From Stenopsyche tienmushanensis (lineage: Eukaryota > Arthropoda > Insecta > Trichoptera > Stenopsychidae): DNA of 64,000 bases. This document shows, piece after piece, positions 1-11,115 of the stretch. The translations under genes were made by a program, and so were the position numbers. How positions within the stretch are numbered: position 1 is the stretch's first letter; each line of letters opens with the position of its first letter. The stretch lies in contig WACJ01000192.1 in the NCBI GenBank assembly GCA_008973525.1, positions 372,001 through 436,000 of the forward strand, written 5' to 3'. The notes under the pieces were generated by a model that saw only the letters and a list, made by a program, of their open reading frames with translations, did not search any database and had not been told where the DNA came from.

Positions 1-404
1 TAACTGTCACAGCAGAGCTATACTGTGCACAATTAGATAGGTTAAAAGCGGAAATGCTCAAAAAGCGATCAGTGTTAGCTAGTAAACAAAGAATAATATT
101 ACAGCATGATAATGCAAAACCACATGCAGCAAGGATTCCGCAGAACAAAATAAGAGAGCTGGATTTGGAAGTGCTGCAGCATCCATAATATTCTCCTGAT
201 ATTGCACTTTTAAACTATCATCTTTTCAAGTCATTAGAACATACGCTTCGTGATAAAAAAATCACTTCTGTGGAACAAGTGAAAAATCGTTTGGATTCTT
301 ACTTTAATGGAACATCGGCTGAATTTTACGAAAGAGGCATTAAAAAGCTACCTAATCTGTGGAGGGCGATTATAAATAATAGTGGAAATTATTTAATTGA
401 GTAA
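1..404 (+). mobile_element. mariner-type transposase pseudogene, C-terminal part
   Basis: Translation gives a mariner/SETMAR-type transposase C-terminus: an ILQHDNAKPHAA block (second catalytic Asp), then HP-stop-YSPDIALLNYHLFKSL, matching the family's YSPDLAPSDYHLF (third catalytic Asp), and an ending with WRAIINNSGNYLIE before TAA at 402-404. An in-frame TAA near base 187 splits HP from YSPD, so it cannot code for an active enzyme. The 5' part is outside the window. It lies in what I infer to be intron 1 of the UBASH3-like gene whose first exon is at 1005-1162. The family assignment is secure; the subfamily is not resolved. Confidence 0.88.
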
Positions 405-1004
405 TATTCTTCAGCTTTTATTAAAATAAAAAAAATTGACATTTCTTTTTGCTTTAACTAATAATTTATTTATTTATTTTTACTTATTTTAGTAATTGAC
501 TTATTTTATTTATTTATTTACTTATTTTAGCTATTTACTTATTTGATTTATTTACTTATTTGTTTTTAAAAAAAATGTTAGTTCACTTTACAAATCACAA
601 TTAATTTTCAGTATATACAATCAATGAAGATTCAAAATAAGCTGAGAAAAATTAGACAACAAAAATAGTCATTAAAAACATGTGTTTATTTTCTGGTATA
701 TCTAATAAATTCATTAGCCGCACTGAATAATTCAAAATTTATTATTGTTACAACATTCATTTTAATTGGTAGATAAGAATAATTTAAATGTATGAGAAAT
801 ATTTATATATTCATTTATTTTAATTATGATTTCATATGCTGAGTGTAAATACCGAACTATTAACTACAGTATTGTTGCATATTGTGGGTCAATAAATGAA
901 AACTTTTCGCGTGGCAAAATTCTTATTAGAAAATATTTTCATCTCGGGAAATCGAGGTATTTATAAAAATATAAGTGTTTTGCTAGAACGCAAAAGATAC
1001 ATAC
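405..1004. other. AT-rich intron sequence with a TTTA-rich tract
   Basis: No coding signal is seen. Bases about 455-560 are a degenerate tetranucleotide tract (TTTA/TTAC units). The stretch is interpreted as intron 1 of the minus-strand gene at 1005-1162, because a GTATGT splice donor on the minus strand begins at 1004. Confidence 0.5.
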
Positions 1005-1162
1005 GCGCGGTGGCGTGGAAAGCCCATCTGCAAGAGCACAGAGAGAGGTGCACGAGGGGCGGCATTAGCACCGCCAGTGGCACTCCCGACGCCTGCGCCC
1101 CCAGCGCCCCCTGCGGCTCCCGTACCGGCGCCCGTCCCGGAGCGCCGCGGTGGTGCCCACAT
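1005..1162 (-). CDS. UBASH3 (TULA/Sts)-like protein, first coding exon (partial gene)
   Basis: The minus strand opens with ATG at 1162-1160 and reads 52 codons plus two bases: a basic start (MWAPPRRSG), a Gly/Ala/Thr-rich linker, then APLSVLLQMGFPRHRA, which matches the beginning of the UBA domain of insect and vertebrate UBASH3 proteins (consensus LLxMGFPRxRAxKALAxTG). Coding stops at a good splice donor (GC then GTATGT at 1004-999), phase 2. UBASH3 proteins combine UBA, SH3 and histidine-phosphatase domains and dampen receptor signalling; only the UBA start is visible here. The exon is extremely GC-rich inside an AT-rich contig. The remaining exons would lie left of base 1, with a mariner relic in the intron. 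The assignment rests on about 16 residues plus the splice site, so it is probable rather than certain. Confidence 0.68.
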
Positions 1163-1724
1163 TCTGTTTACTAGTCGCTGTCAATTGGAATTAAATGTTG
1201 CCATACTCTAAAACAGCTGCTCTTTTATCTCACTCTTTTGATTAAATAAGTTTAAAAAATTTTGATGGATAATATTTTAATTTTTGTTGTTATATTTTAA
1301 AATTTAATTTAAACGTTAATGAAATTTCTATGTGTCCAAAAATATGATAATTTAATTTATATGTTAATTTTATTTTTATATTTTATGTATTTTTATTTTG
1401 CGCTCGCTAAATAAAAAACGCGACAACTCTGACTAATTTAAAATCGTTAAAGAACTCCATAATTGTAATACTATATGTATATATCACATAAAATAATTAT
1501 TTTTGTAATAACCATTACGTGTAAAAGGTTTGTGTGTAAATTCGCATGCCAATGTTTGACAATCACAGAACTGTCAAGTCTGCGTCAAACAGTTGCCGCC
1601 GTATCGGTTAACCGGCAAAGTGACATTTCGCGGAGATAATATTTGTTTATCACATTAAATGTGTAAATTACATATATAATTTGCAAATAAAATATACTAT
1701 TACACTTAAATCGAATGTATTAAA
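1163..1724. promoter_or_regulatory. shared divergent promoter region, UBASH3-like / ANAPC2
   Basis: About 560 bp separate two start codons in head-to-head orientation (minus-strand ATG at 1162, plus-strand ATG at 1725). The stretch is mostly AT-rich, with a GC-richer patch near 1540-1630 (GTTGCCGCCGTATCGGTTAA region). No TATA box or initiator could be assigned with confidence. The bidirectional promoter is inferred from gene arrangement only. Confidence 0.4.
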
Positions 1725-4070
1725 ATGGATAATCGTGAGTTATGGCAAAAGATTTGCTGCGCTTTTCCCATTCTCGTAGATTCCTTGGAGTCAGAATGTA
1801 CTCCGGAAGATTTCGATATAATTACTCGACATTTGCTAGAAACGCGGTCAGTATCGAAGATAATTGATATTGTTCTGGCCAGCATAGAGACTCATCTGCG
1901 CAAATCGGTAGCGCCGAGCTTCTGGAGTAGATTTGTAGAAACTTGTGAGGAATCGGAAGGATTTGATCTGTTTAAAATCGCCGTGAACGATCTGTATATT
2001 GCATTATGTCAATTCGGACCGATTCTTGAGAGATTGGAGAAGCTACATGCGCTCAACCCTGAGAGAAAGTCCATCTACGGCGAGAGTAACGCGATGTCCG
2101 GATTCAAGCAAATCGTTCGAGCAACTCTCCTCTCCCAGTTGCCCCTTGAATTTCAGCGCATAGTCTATAGTTTTTATAAAATATCTTTTAACGTTTTCTG
2201 CATGTCGAGCGGAGAGACAGAGCAGTGCGACATAACTGATGATCTCCTCCGCTGTGCAGCCTGCGGATACGAAAGAGAGAATGATTGCCAGTGCGAATAC
2301 ATCGTGACGGTATTCCATGATACGAATCATAAGCTCGTCGATCTACAATTGCTGGAAAGGTTGACCGGACAGGTACTAACAAATTTGATCCAGACAAGGA
2401 TAGAAAATCATGTTCAAGAATCATGTAAAGGAAAATTTGAAGATTCGCACATTGCAGATTTGGAAAAATGGTTAGATACTACTGTCATGACGTGGTTGAC
2501 GAGGATCTATTGTGCGGGCTGGATAAAACCACCGTCAGATGACATCTACATTATAACTGCTATTGAAAAATTTAGACAAAAATTGAGTTATTATTTATAT
2601 GAAACATACACAAGAATCAGAATAGATCAACTGTTCAACATTATTATTGAATATCCTGACTCTCAACCGGCCATTGAAGATATAAAGATCTGTCTTGGAA
2701 AAACAGACTTGAGAAGCACCCTCAGTCGGAAACTGCAAGCGGCTCTGGAGACCAGACTGCTGCATCCAGGTGTGAATACGGCCGATATTCTCACCGCTTA
2801 TATCGCAGCCATAAAAGTGTTACGACATCTTGATCCTTCGGGAGTGCTTTTGGTGACGGTGACTCAGCCAGTGAGAAATTATCTACGCACCAGAGATGAT
2901 ACCATTCGTAGCGTAGTAAGCAGTCTCACGGAAGAGGGTCCTGAAAGCGAATTGGCAGATGAATTGGCCCGCGTCGGCGGAGAAACAACGGCACAAAATA
3001 TCCCCGGAAATGAAGAAGACATACCTTGGGATCAGTGGAATCCAGATCCAGTAGATGCAGATCCAAATACGTCATCTAAATATCATAGAACGAGTGATAT
3101 TATTTCCATGTTGGTCAATGTGTATGGCAGTAAAGAATTATTCGTTAATGAATATAGAACTCTCTTAGCGGACAGGCTATTGGTTCAAGGTATTTATAAC
3201 ACCGATAAAGAATTGCGATATTTGGAGTTGTTGAAAATACGTTTTGGGGAATCGCAACTCAATTTTTGTGATGTAATGTTGAAAGATATTTTGGATTCGA
3301 AGAGAATAAACGCTGCAGTGCACGATCCCAAATTTGAAAGAACCGGTGAAACTTTTCCATTGAACGGTATGATACTGTCTGCACAATTTTGGCCGCCCTT
3401 TAAGGAAGAAACGCTTGAGCTCCCTTCTGCAATTAAAGAACAATTTAATTTGTATAAAAACGCGTTTGAAAAATTAAAAGGTAATCGTAGTTTAAGCTGG
3501 AAGTATCATTTGGGCACGGTCAATATAGAAGTTGAAATCGGTAATAAAAAGCTTGATATGTCCGTCTCTCCGATGCAAGCTACTCTTATAATGCATTTTC
3601 AAACTCAATCTGAATGGGATCTGGATGATTTGAGTCAAATGATGAAAGTGCCAGCTACTGTTTTGAGACGAAAGATGACGTATTGGCAATCGAAGGGTTT
3701 AATCACTGAAATCAGTACCGATAAATACATTCTAATCGAAGAAGATGAAACCGGATCGAGACCTCAAATGTCATCACCGTTGAAGAAATCGCAAGAAATG
3801 ATATGCGAAGAAGAAGATGAAAGCCCCATGGCTTCAGCCCTTGATCAGAGGGAAGGAGAATTGCAGAGATTTTGGTCTTACATTACTGGAATGCTTACAA
3901 ATCTGGATCCAATGCCTTTAGAACGTATTCATCAAATGTTAAAACTGTTTGCATCAGAAGGTCCACACACAGAATGCAGCCTGCAAGAATTGCGGCATTT
4001 CCTAGAAACGAAAGTTCGAAATCATCAGTTAATTTTGCAAGGCGGTTTTTATAAACTGCCTAAATCTTAA
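1725..4070 (+). CDS. ANAPC2: anaphase-promoting complex subunit 2 (cullin-like scaffold)
   Basis: An uninterrupted 781-codon frame encodes the cullin-family subunit of the anaphase-promoting complex, which pairs with the RING subunit APC11 and catalyses ubiquitin transfer to mitotic regulators such as securin and cyclin B. Length fits the family (human about 822 aa). The N-terminal half is helical with scattered Cys. The cullin-homology part contains NVYGSKELFVNEYRTLLADR at about residues 464-483, followed by LRYLELLKIRFGESQLNFCD and the winged-helix-like TLIMHFQTQSEWDLDDLSQ. The last about 70 residues (WSYITGMLTNLDPMPLERIH to GGFYKLPKS) are the APC2 C-terminal winged-helix domain that closes the family. 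There are no introns. The start is the first ATG after an AT-rich leader and gives a family-like N-terminus. The gene is tail-to-tail with the RalGAP alpha gene. Confidence 0.95.
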   Translation: MDNRELWQKICCAFPILVDSLESECTPEDFDIITRHLLETRSVSKIIDIVLASIETHLRKSVAPSFWSRFVETCEESEGFDLFKIAVNDLYIALCQFGPILERLEKLHALNPERKSIYGESNAMSGFKQIVRATLLSQLPLEFQRIVYSFYKISFNVFCMSSGETEQCDITDDLLRCAACGYERENDCQCEYIVTVFHDTNHKLVDLQLLERLTGQVLTNLIQTRIENHVQESCKGKFEDSHIADLEKWLDTTVMTWLTRIYCAGWIKPPSDDIYIITAIEKFRQKLSYYLYETYTRIRIDQLFNIIIEYPDSQPAIEDIKICLGKTDLRSTLSRKLQAALETRLLHPGVNTADILTAYIAAIKVLRHLDPSGVLLVTVTQPVRNYLRTRDDTIRSVVSSLTEEGPESELADELARVGGETTAQNIPGNEEDIPWDQWNPDPVDADPNTSSKYHRTSDIISMLVNVYGSKELFVNEYRTLLADRLLVQGIYNTDKELRYLELLKIRFGESQLNFCDVMLKDILDSKRINAAVHDPKFERTGETFPLNGMILSAQFWPPFKEETLELPSAIKEQFNLYKNAFEKLKGNRSLSWKYHLGTVNIEVEIGNKKLDMSVSPMQATLIMHFQTQSEWDLDDLSQMMKVPATVLRRKMTYWQSKGLITEISTDKYILIEEDETGSRPQMSSPLKKSQEMICEEEDESPMASALDQREGELQRFWSYITGMLTNLDPMPLERIHQMLKLFASEGPHTECSLQELRHFLETKVRNHQLILQGGFYKLPKS

Positions 4071-6010
4071 GTGTTTTAATGATAAATGGACATGTAAGCT
4101 GTGTAAAATTATATAATGATTTTTCAAATTCAGATAAATGTGTTTTTATTTTAATTTTCATCAGATTTTTGTATTTGGTGTGGTTGATAGCATATAATAT
4201 TCCTTAATTTGTGTTTTCAGTTTTAGTAACAAAATAATGCATTTGTTGAAGCTTAAAATCGATTAATTTGGGTTATCTTGCAAAAATGCACTTTATGTAT
4301 ATCACTTGAATTTGAACGCTAATACGCGACGTTACTCATCGAAGAGTCGAGGGAAGAAGGAAATAGTACATGTTTGTATTTTTTCAAAAAGTTTTTTTAT
4401 TGTTCATTTATTGAATATATACATAATTAAAGTTGTAGTATTATCTGACGGCCGTTCCTAGAAACATTGAAAGATCTATACTAGTTTTAAGTAAATATAT
4501 ATATATATATATTTGGAAATAAACATGGACAAAATTACTCATGCCATTATTTTCAACTAACATAGCTTTCTTGTCAGTCTATACGATTAAATACTGAAAA
4601 TAAATTATTAAATATATCTAATATTTCTTCTGTTGCATTACAATTAAAAATTTAAATTAATAAATAACATATTTTTTCAATTAACATATGCATACGTAGA
4701 CATACCTAGAGAAATTAATAACATAATCACTCGCAATATGAAATAGCTTATTTTTACAAAAATAAACTAAAGCATAAGATACATACAAGCACACATAGAT
4801 AACATACACACATGTTTATTTGAAAATGATCTGTACTAATAACAAAGACTAGTATAAAATGCAATAATTAGTTTTATATATTTTGTCAAAGATTCATCAA
4901 ATCAGGAATGGGTTAATACTGGAAAGATTAATTTTATGACTAATCGTATTTTTTAAAATATAGAAAAATGCAGGAATATAACTAAATAGAGTTAGTGTTA
5001 ACGCCTTTCAATTAAGAATGATTCTCGCGAAAGGTGTTCAAATTTAACGGTTTCTCACAGATGCAATCATTTTATTTTTCCGATAGAAGAGAATTTTGAT
5101 TGTTATAACCATTTCTTACATTCTACTTAATTAATACAAGCAGAATTTCTCACTGCTATTCATGTGAATGCTTGAATTTATTATCTCTTATTATTAATAA
5201 AAGAAAACTTAATACCTGAATTTTACGTTAAAATTCTGCCATTTAAAAAAAAAACAACATAAGTTCATTTTAAATAATATTGGAATAGTTTTTTAAAAAT
5301 ATGAATGAATAGCCTTATAAACAAATATGTTGCAAAAATAAAGAAAAATCAGTATAATGCGGAACAATTGAAAAAATAATTAGTATCCATGGGCGGATAC
5401 AGTGAAACTTCCTTTTCGCATTATTTACGAGAATTTAAACCGAAGTAAGATATTGGTTTTCGGTGCCAATAAGAGGGGAAAAAGTGATATTGAAGTTCCA
5501 CAATATGAAGGCGTTATAAAAACGGCATAGTATCTATTCTACATACAACTTAACAAAAAGAAATGGAAGTACACTTATAATTTCAAAACTAAGTATTATT
5601 AATGCACAACATTGTTCCCTTTGGTCCCATCATTGATAAATTCGCAAATCGTGTGAAATGCCATTCTATTTACAAATAGATCTCGTTACATTTCATTCTC
5701 AAACGTCTTTTCAATTTTCAAACACATCGACAATAGATAAGTAAATAATCTAAATGGAATTATCATTTTTCAAGTGATTTTTGTTATTCTTGATATGTAA
5801 AAAGCGAGTCAAGTTCAACATGAATTTTTAAACAGTTTGCCAGTTCATTGGTATAAAAATGTCGCGCAATTTAATAAATCGTTATTATTTACGTTTAATC
5901 GGTACATTATTTTATATAACGATAGTCTTCGGGTAAGGCCAAATATGTTCATCGATCAATATTTAAAGCAGAGAACTTGACTTCACCGATTGAATTGGGT
6001 ATTTGTTATT
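4071..6010. other. ANAPC2 3' flank, AT-rich, no gene seen
   Basis: The 3' UTR starts here; no single polyadenylation signal stands out. A (TA)n microsatellite lies at about 4496-4512. No frame with family resemblance and no clear transposon ends were found up to the element that starts at 6011. Confidence 0.4.
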
Positions 6011-7072
6011 CAGGGCCGTAACGAGGGTATGAAGCGCCAGTGGCAAGTACGCTCTAACTTACGTTCCCCCCACCCCCGGAAATACAAAAACCACGATATG
6101 TATTTGGTACACCGCATGAAATTCTGAATCTCGTATCCATTATATTTCATATCAATATTCCCATTATACAAATAAATACATCATAGTGAAGATGAGCGAC
6201 GAGCTAGTCAAGACGAACAGCGCAGTGGTCGACCGAATGAGGCGACCACCCCAGAAATGGCGAAGAAAATCCACAAAATGTTGTTGGATGACCATCGACT
6301 GTAATTGCGCGAGCTAGCAGACATGTTAAGCCTTTCAAAAAATGCTGTACATCGCATATTGACTTTGAAAATTTGGACATGAGAAAGCTTTGCACAAGAT
6401 GGGTGCCGCATTTGCTCACAATGGAAAAAAAAACAGAATTGTGATTATGTTTCAATCACGATGGGAACTCCCTACTGACCCGAACTGTTTATTGAACTCT
6501 GTCAATAAAACCTGAATCCATGTGCCCAAGGACATGCTTATTCTCAACTTATCTAGAGCGTGGGGAAGAAACTAGCTAGATTTTTTGAACTTAAAACTAA
6601 AAAAAAATAACTAGCTAAGATAGCAACATAAATTAGTAAGATAGATAAATATATAGTTTTTATGGGTGGGGGAAAGTCTAGATACATTTGTGACCTAGTT
6701 AGCCTCTGAGGGGGCTTCTGTAATCGTACAGATGACCCCGGGTACGCATTTATCCGTAAAAGAGGCCACAAAGTCTGTGTCCAACCGGTCCGTTTTACAG
6801 ACCACTGATACGACGAATGAATGCCTCACGATACGCCATACTCGGACATGTCTACAGAACTATTACGAACTCTCATTACAAAACGAAGTTGTCCAAAGAC
6901 TGATCGGGTGGGTTATTTAAATTTTACAATCGGTCGAAAATATGGTTGTCTTTATTGCGGGCTTATGTCGGCTCAATGTTTAAGCGATGACGAATAAAAG
7001 AGGGATCAGACAACTTAGTATATATTATAAAATGGCTGGCGCGTGCTTTGCTTACCCCTTGTTACGGCCCTG
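6011..7072. mobile_element. hAT-like DNA transposon, family A copy 1, with nested mariner
   Basis: The ends are perfect 12-bp inverted repeats, CAGGGCCGTAAC at 6011-6022 and GTTACGGCCCTG at 7061-7072. Flanks TTGTTATT (6003-6010) and TTGTTACA (7073-7080) match at 6 of 8 positions, consistent with an aged 8-bp target duplication as made by hAT elements. The internal part at about 6710-7020 (GGCTTCTGTAATCGTACAGA ... CAACCGGTCCGTTTTACAGA) recurs at 54.6, 57.7 and 59.3 kb. No intact transposase is present. A mariner fragment sits inside at 6187-6500. The superfamily call is inferred from the ends and the duplication length. Confidence 0.65.
6187..6500 (+). mobile_element. mariner transposase pseudogene, N-terminal HTH part
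   Basis: Conceptual translation shows DERSxGRPNEATTPEM-like text, then KKIHKMLLDDHRL, a stop codon, LRELADMLSLSKNAVHRIL, and, after a frame change, MRKLCTRWVPHLLT. This is the paired-like helix-turn-helix and linker (WVPHxL) of mariner transposases. Stops and frameshifts make it a relic. It is nested inside the hAT-like element at 6011-7072. Confidence 0.85.
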
Positions 7073-8288
7073 TTGTTACACCCTCGACTGATTGTTGTAG
7101 TAAAGCCAAAAAAAGAATTATTAAATTGATTGCCGGATTTAGTAAGAATTAAACATTTTAGGTGTTAGTTTTATTTTATATCTAAAAAACCCACACACAT
7201 TTTTGAAGTTATTAATATTGTAAACAAAAATGACAATTAATTGGGTTAGGTAACAATTATTAATTTTATATTAAAGAATGGAAATATTATAATTGTTCGA
7301 TTGTCAATTTTTTTTACAAATTAAATTATTAATAATATAAAAAGCATGATATTACTTTTATATTTAATCCATTGGTAAATATATATATATATCCATCTAT
7401 ATTTTTCCCCATCACTATCGACTATATATAGTTTAAGAGTAATATTATAATTAGTATATACACTATTTAATAATTAAGTACTTTTATTATAACACATAAG
7501 TTTAACTATTGAAATGGTTAATTTGCTATCGTAAAATAATCAAATAGCAAAGCTCTGTCAAATATATTAGAATCAGTAAGGCATAATATACACGTATAAA
7601 TATTGTCTGCTAGTATATATGGAAATCTATGTACTAAAACGTCCGTCGTGCACTTAGCATATTAATTGCTTTACATTGGATTTAATAACTCTCATGGATG
7701 GCAGACAGATCTAATAGTTTTGATTTTCATTTAAGAAATCACAACCGAAATTCAAATAAGAATAGTCAAATTCGTGCAATTCAAATAATCTCACTTCGTA
7801 AATAGAATTTTAAGTACAGAATGTTAATAATTGCCGATACAATTTTTACAATTGTGCGAAAGCATTATTATTGGTGTTCAATGGTTGTATAATATTTACA
7901 TTAATGTATAACTATTTAAAAATAATAATTTCAAACAAAAATATACTTATAATACATTTATATCAGCAGTATAAAAATATTTATCAAACCATTTTACACA
8001 TAAATATATAAAATATCTGAGCTGGCAACAAATTTTATAAATCTTCATATCCTATATGCAAATTTGCATACAAACATACCGCAGTTGTTCTTAGTCATTC
8101 GTTACGCATACTTCACCATATAAACCTATCTTTCATTAAATGCTTTACAATTGATATTACAGGTACATCACATTTTGCATTCTCACAGTCTGTTAAAATA
8201 ATTAACATTGTACCATTACAGATAATCACTGTTTATACAAAATGCGTAATTAAATATAAAATTTTGTAAATATATACAATTTAGTCTA
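7073..8288. other. AT-rich RalGAP alpha 3' flank
   Basis: No coding signal is present. On the minus strand this is downstream of the RalGAP alpha stop codon and should contain its 3' UTR; an AATAAA on the minus strand occurs near 7484 but lies far from the stop, so the transcript end is not fixed. There is a short TA tract at about 7380-7392. Confidence 0.4.
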
Positions 8289-11115
8289 TTAACGATGTTT
8301 TCTCGACGAGGGTAAAGTTGGACTGTGAGGAGGGGTAGTACTGGTATTGCTTTGGCTAGACGTTTGATTCTGTGAAGATTGAGATGATTGTTGAGAGTGC
8401 TGCGGTCTTTTAAATGGACCGAGTCTTTTTAACGGCCTCGGTGAGAAACCGTGAGCTGCAGTCTGTTGAGAAACTTCTTGATGGCTAGCGATTACAGTCG
8501 TATGCGTGATCCAATTGGTTACGTTCCGACCTTGTCCAGTTCCTCCATGATCTAAGAGAGCAGCAGCTAAATTTGAACCACTATTTTCTGCAAAATAAGA
8601 ATATTTATATTTATATATATTTATCTATATATAATTTTTAAATTATACAGTTATGTTAATACCTTGTTTGAGTAATTTATGAGTTGATAAAGGGAGCGGT
8701 GAATAAACTTTTGCAATAAATTGCTCAAAAGTGGTTGATTCTTTATGTTGTGAAACGACACCCTCTAAACAACGGGCGCGCTCCGAATACGCATGCTGAT
8801 AGAGAGGCATTGTGGCTCTTATAGCTCGACTGGCATTAAATGCAGTAGCCCTAACAAGCCCAGCTGCTATTGATACTGGTAAAATGCATTCATCAAACAG
8901 TGGTCCAAACATCGGTACCTGTAAATGATTTATATTTTATTTTAAATACTTGTATAAACCTACCATTTAAATGTATACATATTGATGATACTTACGTCTG
9001 TTTTTCTGTTGAGAGTGCAACGCACTAGTTGACCGGGTAGAGGATATAAAACTATTAAAACATCGCAAAATTGCGTAGGTAAAGTATCGCGTCTATAAGG
9101 TTTCCAATGTTCACTCCATACTATGTGAACTTCATCATTTCCAAGATGTCTTGTCTGCAATATTAAAAAAACCCCGATGAAATTACTATTTTAAAATACA
9201 AAATGATATACTTGAGTTAAATATATTTTGTGCGTATTTATTTAACGCTTTCGAACCGGAGAGCAAACATGCTACGTTCTAATGTAAATCCACTTTTCTG
9301 TCAGCTCTGCCGCAGCATGTAAAAAGCTTGATAAGACTCAATAAATGAACCTTAACACTATTGATAGCACACAATATTCGTTAATTACATGATGTTCAAC
9401 TTGCATGGTATTTGCTTTCTGTTATTCGGCTATTTATAATCAAAATTTTACCTTATTTAATATTGCTTCTTGAGTATTGGACGGGATGCGTGTAGCCACA
9501 TGAAACAGGGCCTCTAAAGTTAAAGTAGCTATATAAGGCGCACTAACTCCGCCAGTCCCACCTCTTTGAAGTCCCCCAAGAAATCCGTTGTGAGATTCGA
9601 GTTCAACCTAAATTTTTATGTTATTCAAAAATATAAAAGTATAATAAAAAGACTTAAAAATATAAATAGATTTTTTAAAATATGAAAATTATACATTACC
9701 TCCCATGCGAGAGCAGCTAAGAAGGCTTCATATCCTGGACTACCACTACGATTGGAAAGAATTGAGTTTCTATCTTCTTGTCCGCGGGCAACATATATCA
9801 CAGCTACTTTATGTGTTTCGCGGCATCTATTAATAAAATCATAAAAATATTAAATAGTTGACTAAAAGTATTTTTATAATATGAACTAAGCAAATTATGG
9901 ATTCAAATAATACCTTTGAGCATCAAGATTTCTCAATTCTCTAAGAAGCCTATCAGATCTCTTGAGAAGGTGAACAGCGCCTCGTCCTCCCCAACCCACA
10001 AAGCCTAAATGACTCATTAAGAGTCGACATTGCCTGAACATTGGATTGTATTCTATGGAATCGATCGAATCCGTAGCTAAAGATGACTCTTCTTCCGGAT
10101 TTTCTGAACTATAAAACAATCATTATTTATGATAATATGCATACACTGATGAGATAATGTGAACAAAAAATAACTGCACATGTAGAATTACCTTAAAATA
10201 CTGTTATTTTTAGCCAAATATTCGCTTTCATTGTTTCGATGAGATAAAATGACTGAAATTGTGTCATCTTCCATGCTGCCCGGTAGCGGTGTTGGTGCCG
10301 GTTGATTGAGACATAATCCATTGTGTTGAAGGAGTTCAGGACTTGTATGACTGATATATTGCAATAGCTAAAATGTAAAATAGCATGGGTTTAAATTAAA
10401 AGTATTTTTTTTCTCCTCGGGTATCACAGTGCTCTGCAAAGCACCCATCAAAAATTACTGTGATAGTGTGGGAACTTTTTAACGCTCCGATCCCGGTCCG
10501 ATCAAATATTCTTACGCATTTATTATTACGCAGTACACTTCTTTTGTTAACTTTCCTTTTGCCATTTTGGAGTATTATTTTGAAAAATCTTAACAAGCGA
10601 GAATGCCTAATTAAATAGTATTAAGATTTGTACGGTTCCTTGTTCTAGTGGCTGAGAGCATACATACGACCGGAACGGTAAAAAAGCTTTGGTGGCTGAG
10701 AGTAGACAAACGACCACAAAAAAGTTAAATACATGAATATACTTACATGGTCTAACTGATGTTGATCAGGTGGCGCAGATCGATAATCGGGTAATTGATT
10801 AGGTGGAAACGGAGGCGGCAAAGACGATAATGGAATGCTGCTGGTTGTTGTAGTGAGATTACTAAAAAAAATTAAAAAAAGAGGTACTATATACGTTCTG
10901 AAATACATCCCGTGTATGAAATAGCAGTTATATATGCAGTTGAATTTTGCGTAAGACAAAATAATATATTTACATAACATTGGGCGGTAAATGTGGTAGA
11001 GGCTGAGGTGCACATTTTGCTTGCGGATCACAATATAAGGCAGAAGCGTCCCAACAAGATTTTCCTGTTAGATCGCGTAATATCACTCGAACTTGCTTAT
11101 CCGCAATAACTAATC
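8289..11115 (-). CDS. RALGAPA1: RalGAP alpha exons 24-32 (GAP domain and C-terminal tail)
   Basis: Coding exons: 11115-10974, 10861-10747, 10367-10192, 10108-9914, 9826-9700, 9607-9452, 9154-8996, 8918-8663, 8587-8289 (TAA at 8291-8289). Exon 24 has [20 protein letters not shown]. Exon 27 has [13 protein letters not shown] and [12 protein letters not shown]. Exon 28 has [14 protein letters not shown], exon 29 [14 protein letters not shown], exon 30 [20 protein letters not shown] and [13 protein letters not shown], and exon 31 [25 protein letters not shown] and [16 protein letters not shown]. These are the ordered motifs of the Rap/Ran-GAP fold. Exon 32 adds a low-complexity Gln/Ser/Thr/Pro tail ending in LPSSRKHR, longer than the vertebrate C-terminus. 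For exon 24, the donor GTAAAT at 10973 was preferred over GTTATG at 10978 because only the former keeps frame with exon 25. Confidence 0.93.

Noticed and set aside
896..1174. Open plus-strand frame of 92 codons in the GC island
   Set aside because: The opposite strand explains the GC-rich part better: an in-frame ATG, UBASH3-like text and a GTATGT donor. The plus frame is its shadow.
10973..10979. Donor GTTATG as the end of RalGAP alpha exon 24
   Set aside because: It would leave phase 0 and put a stop at the start of exon 25; the GTAAAT donor five bases on keeps frame.
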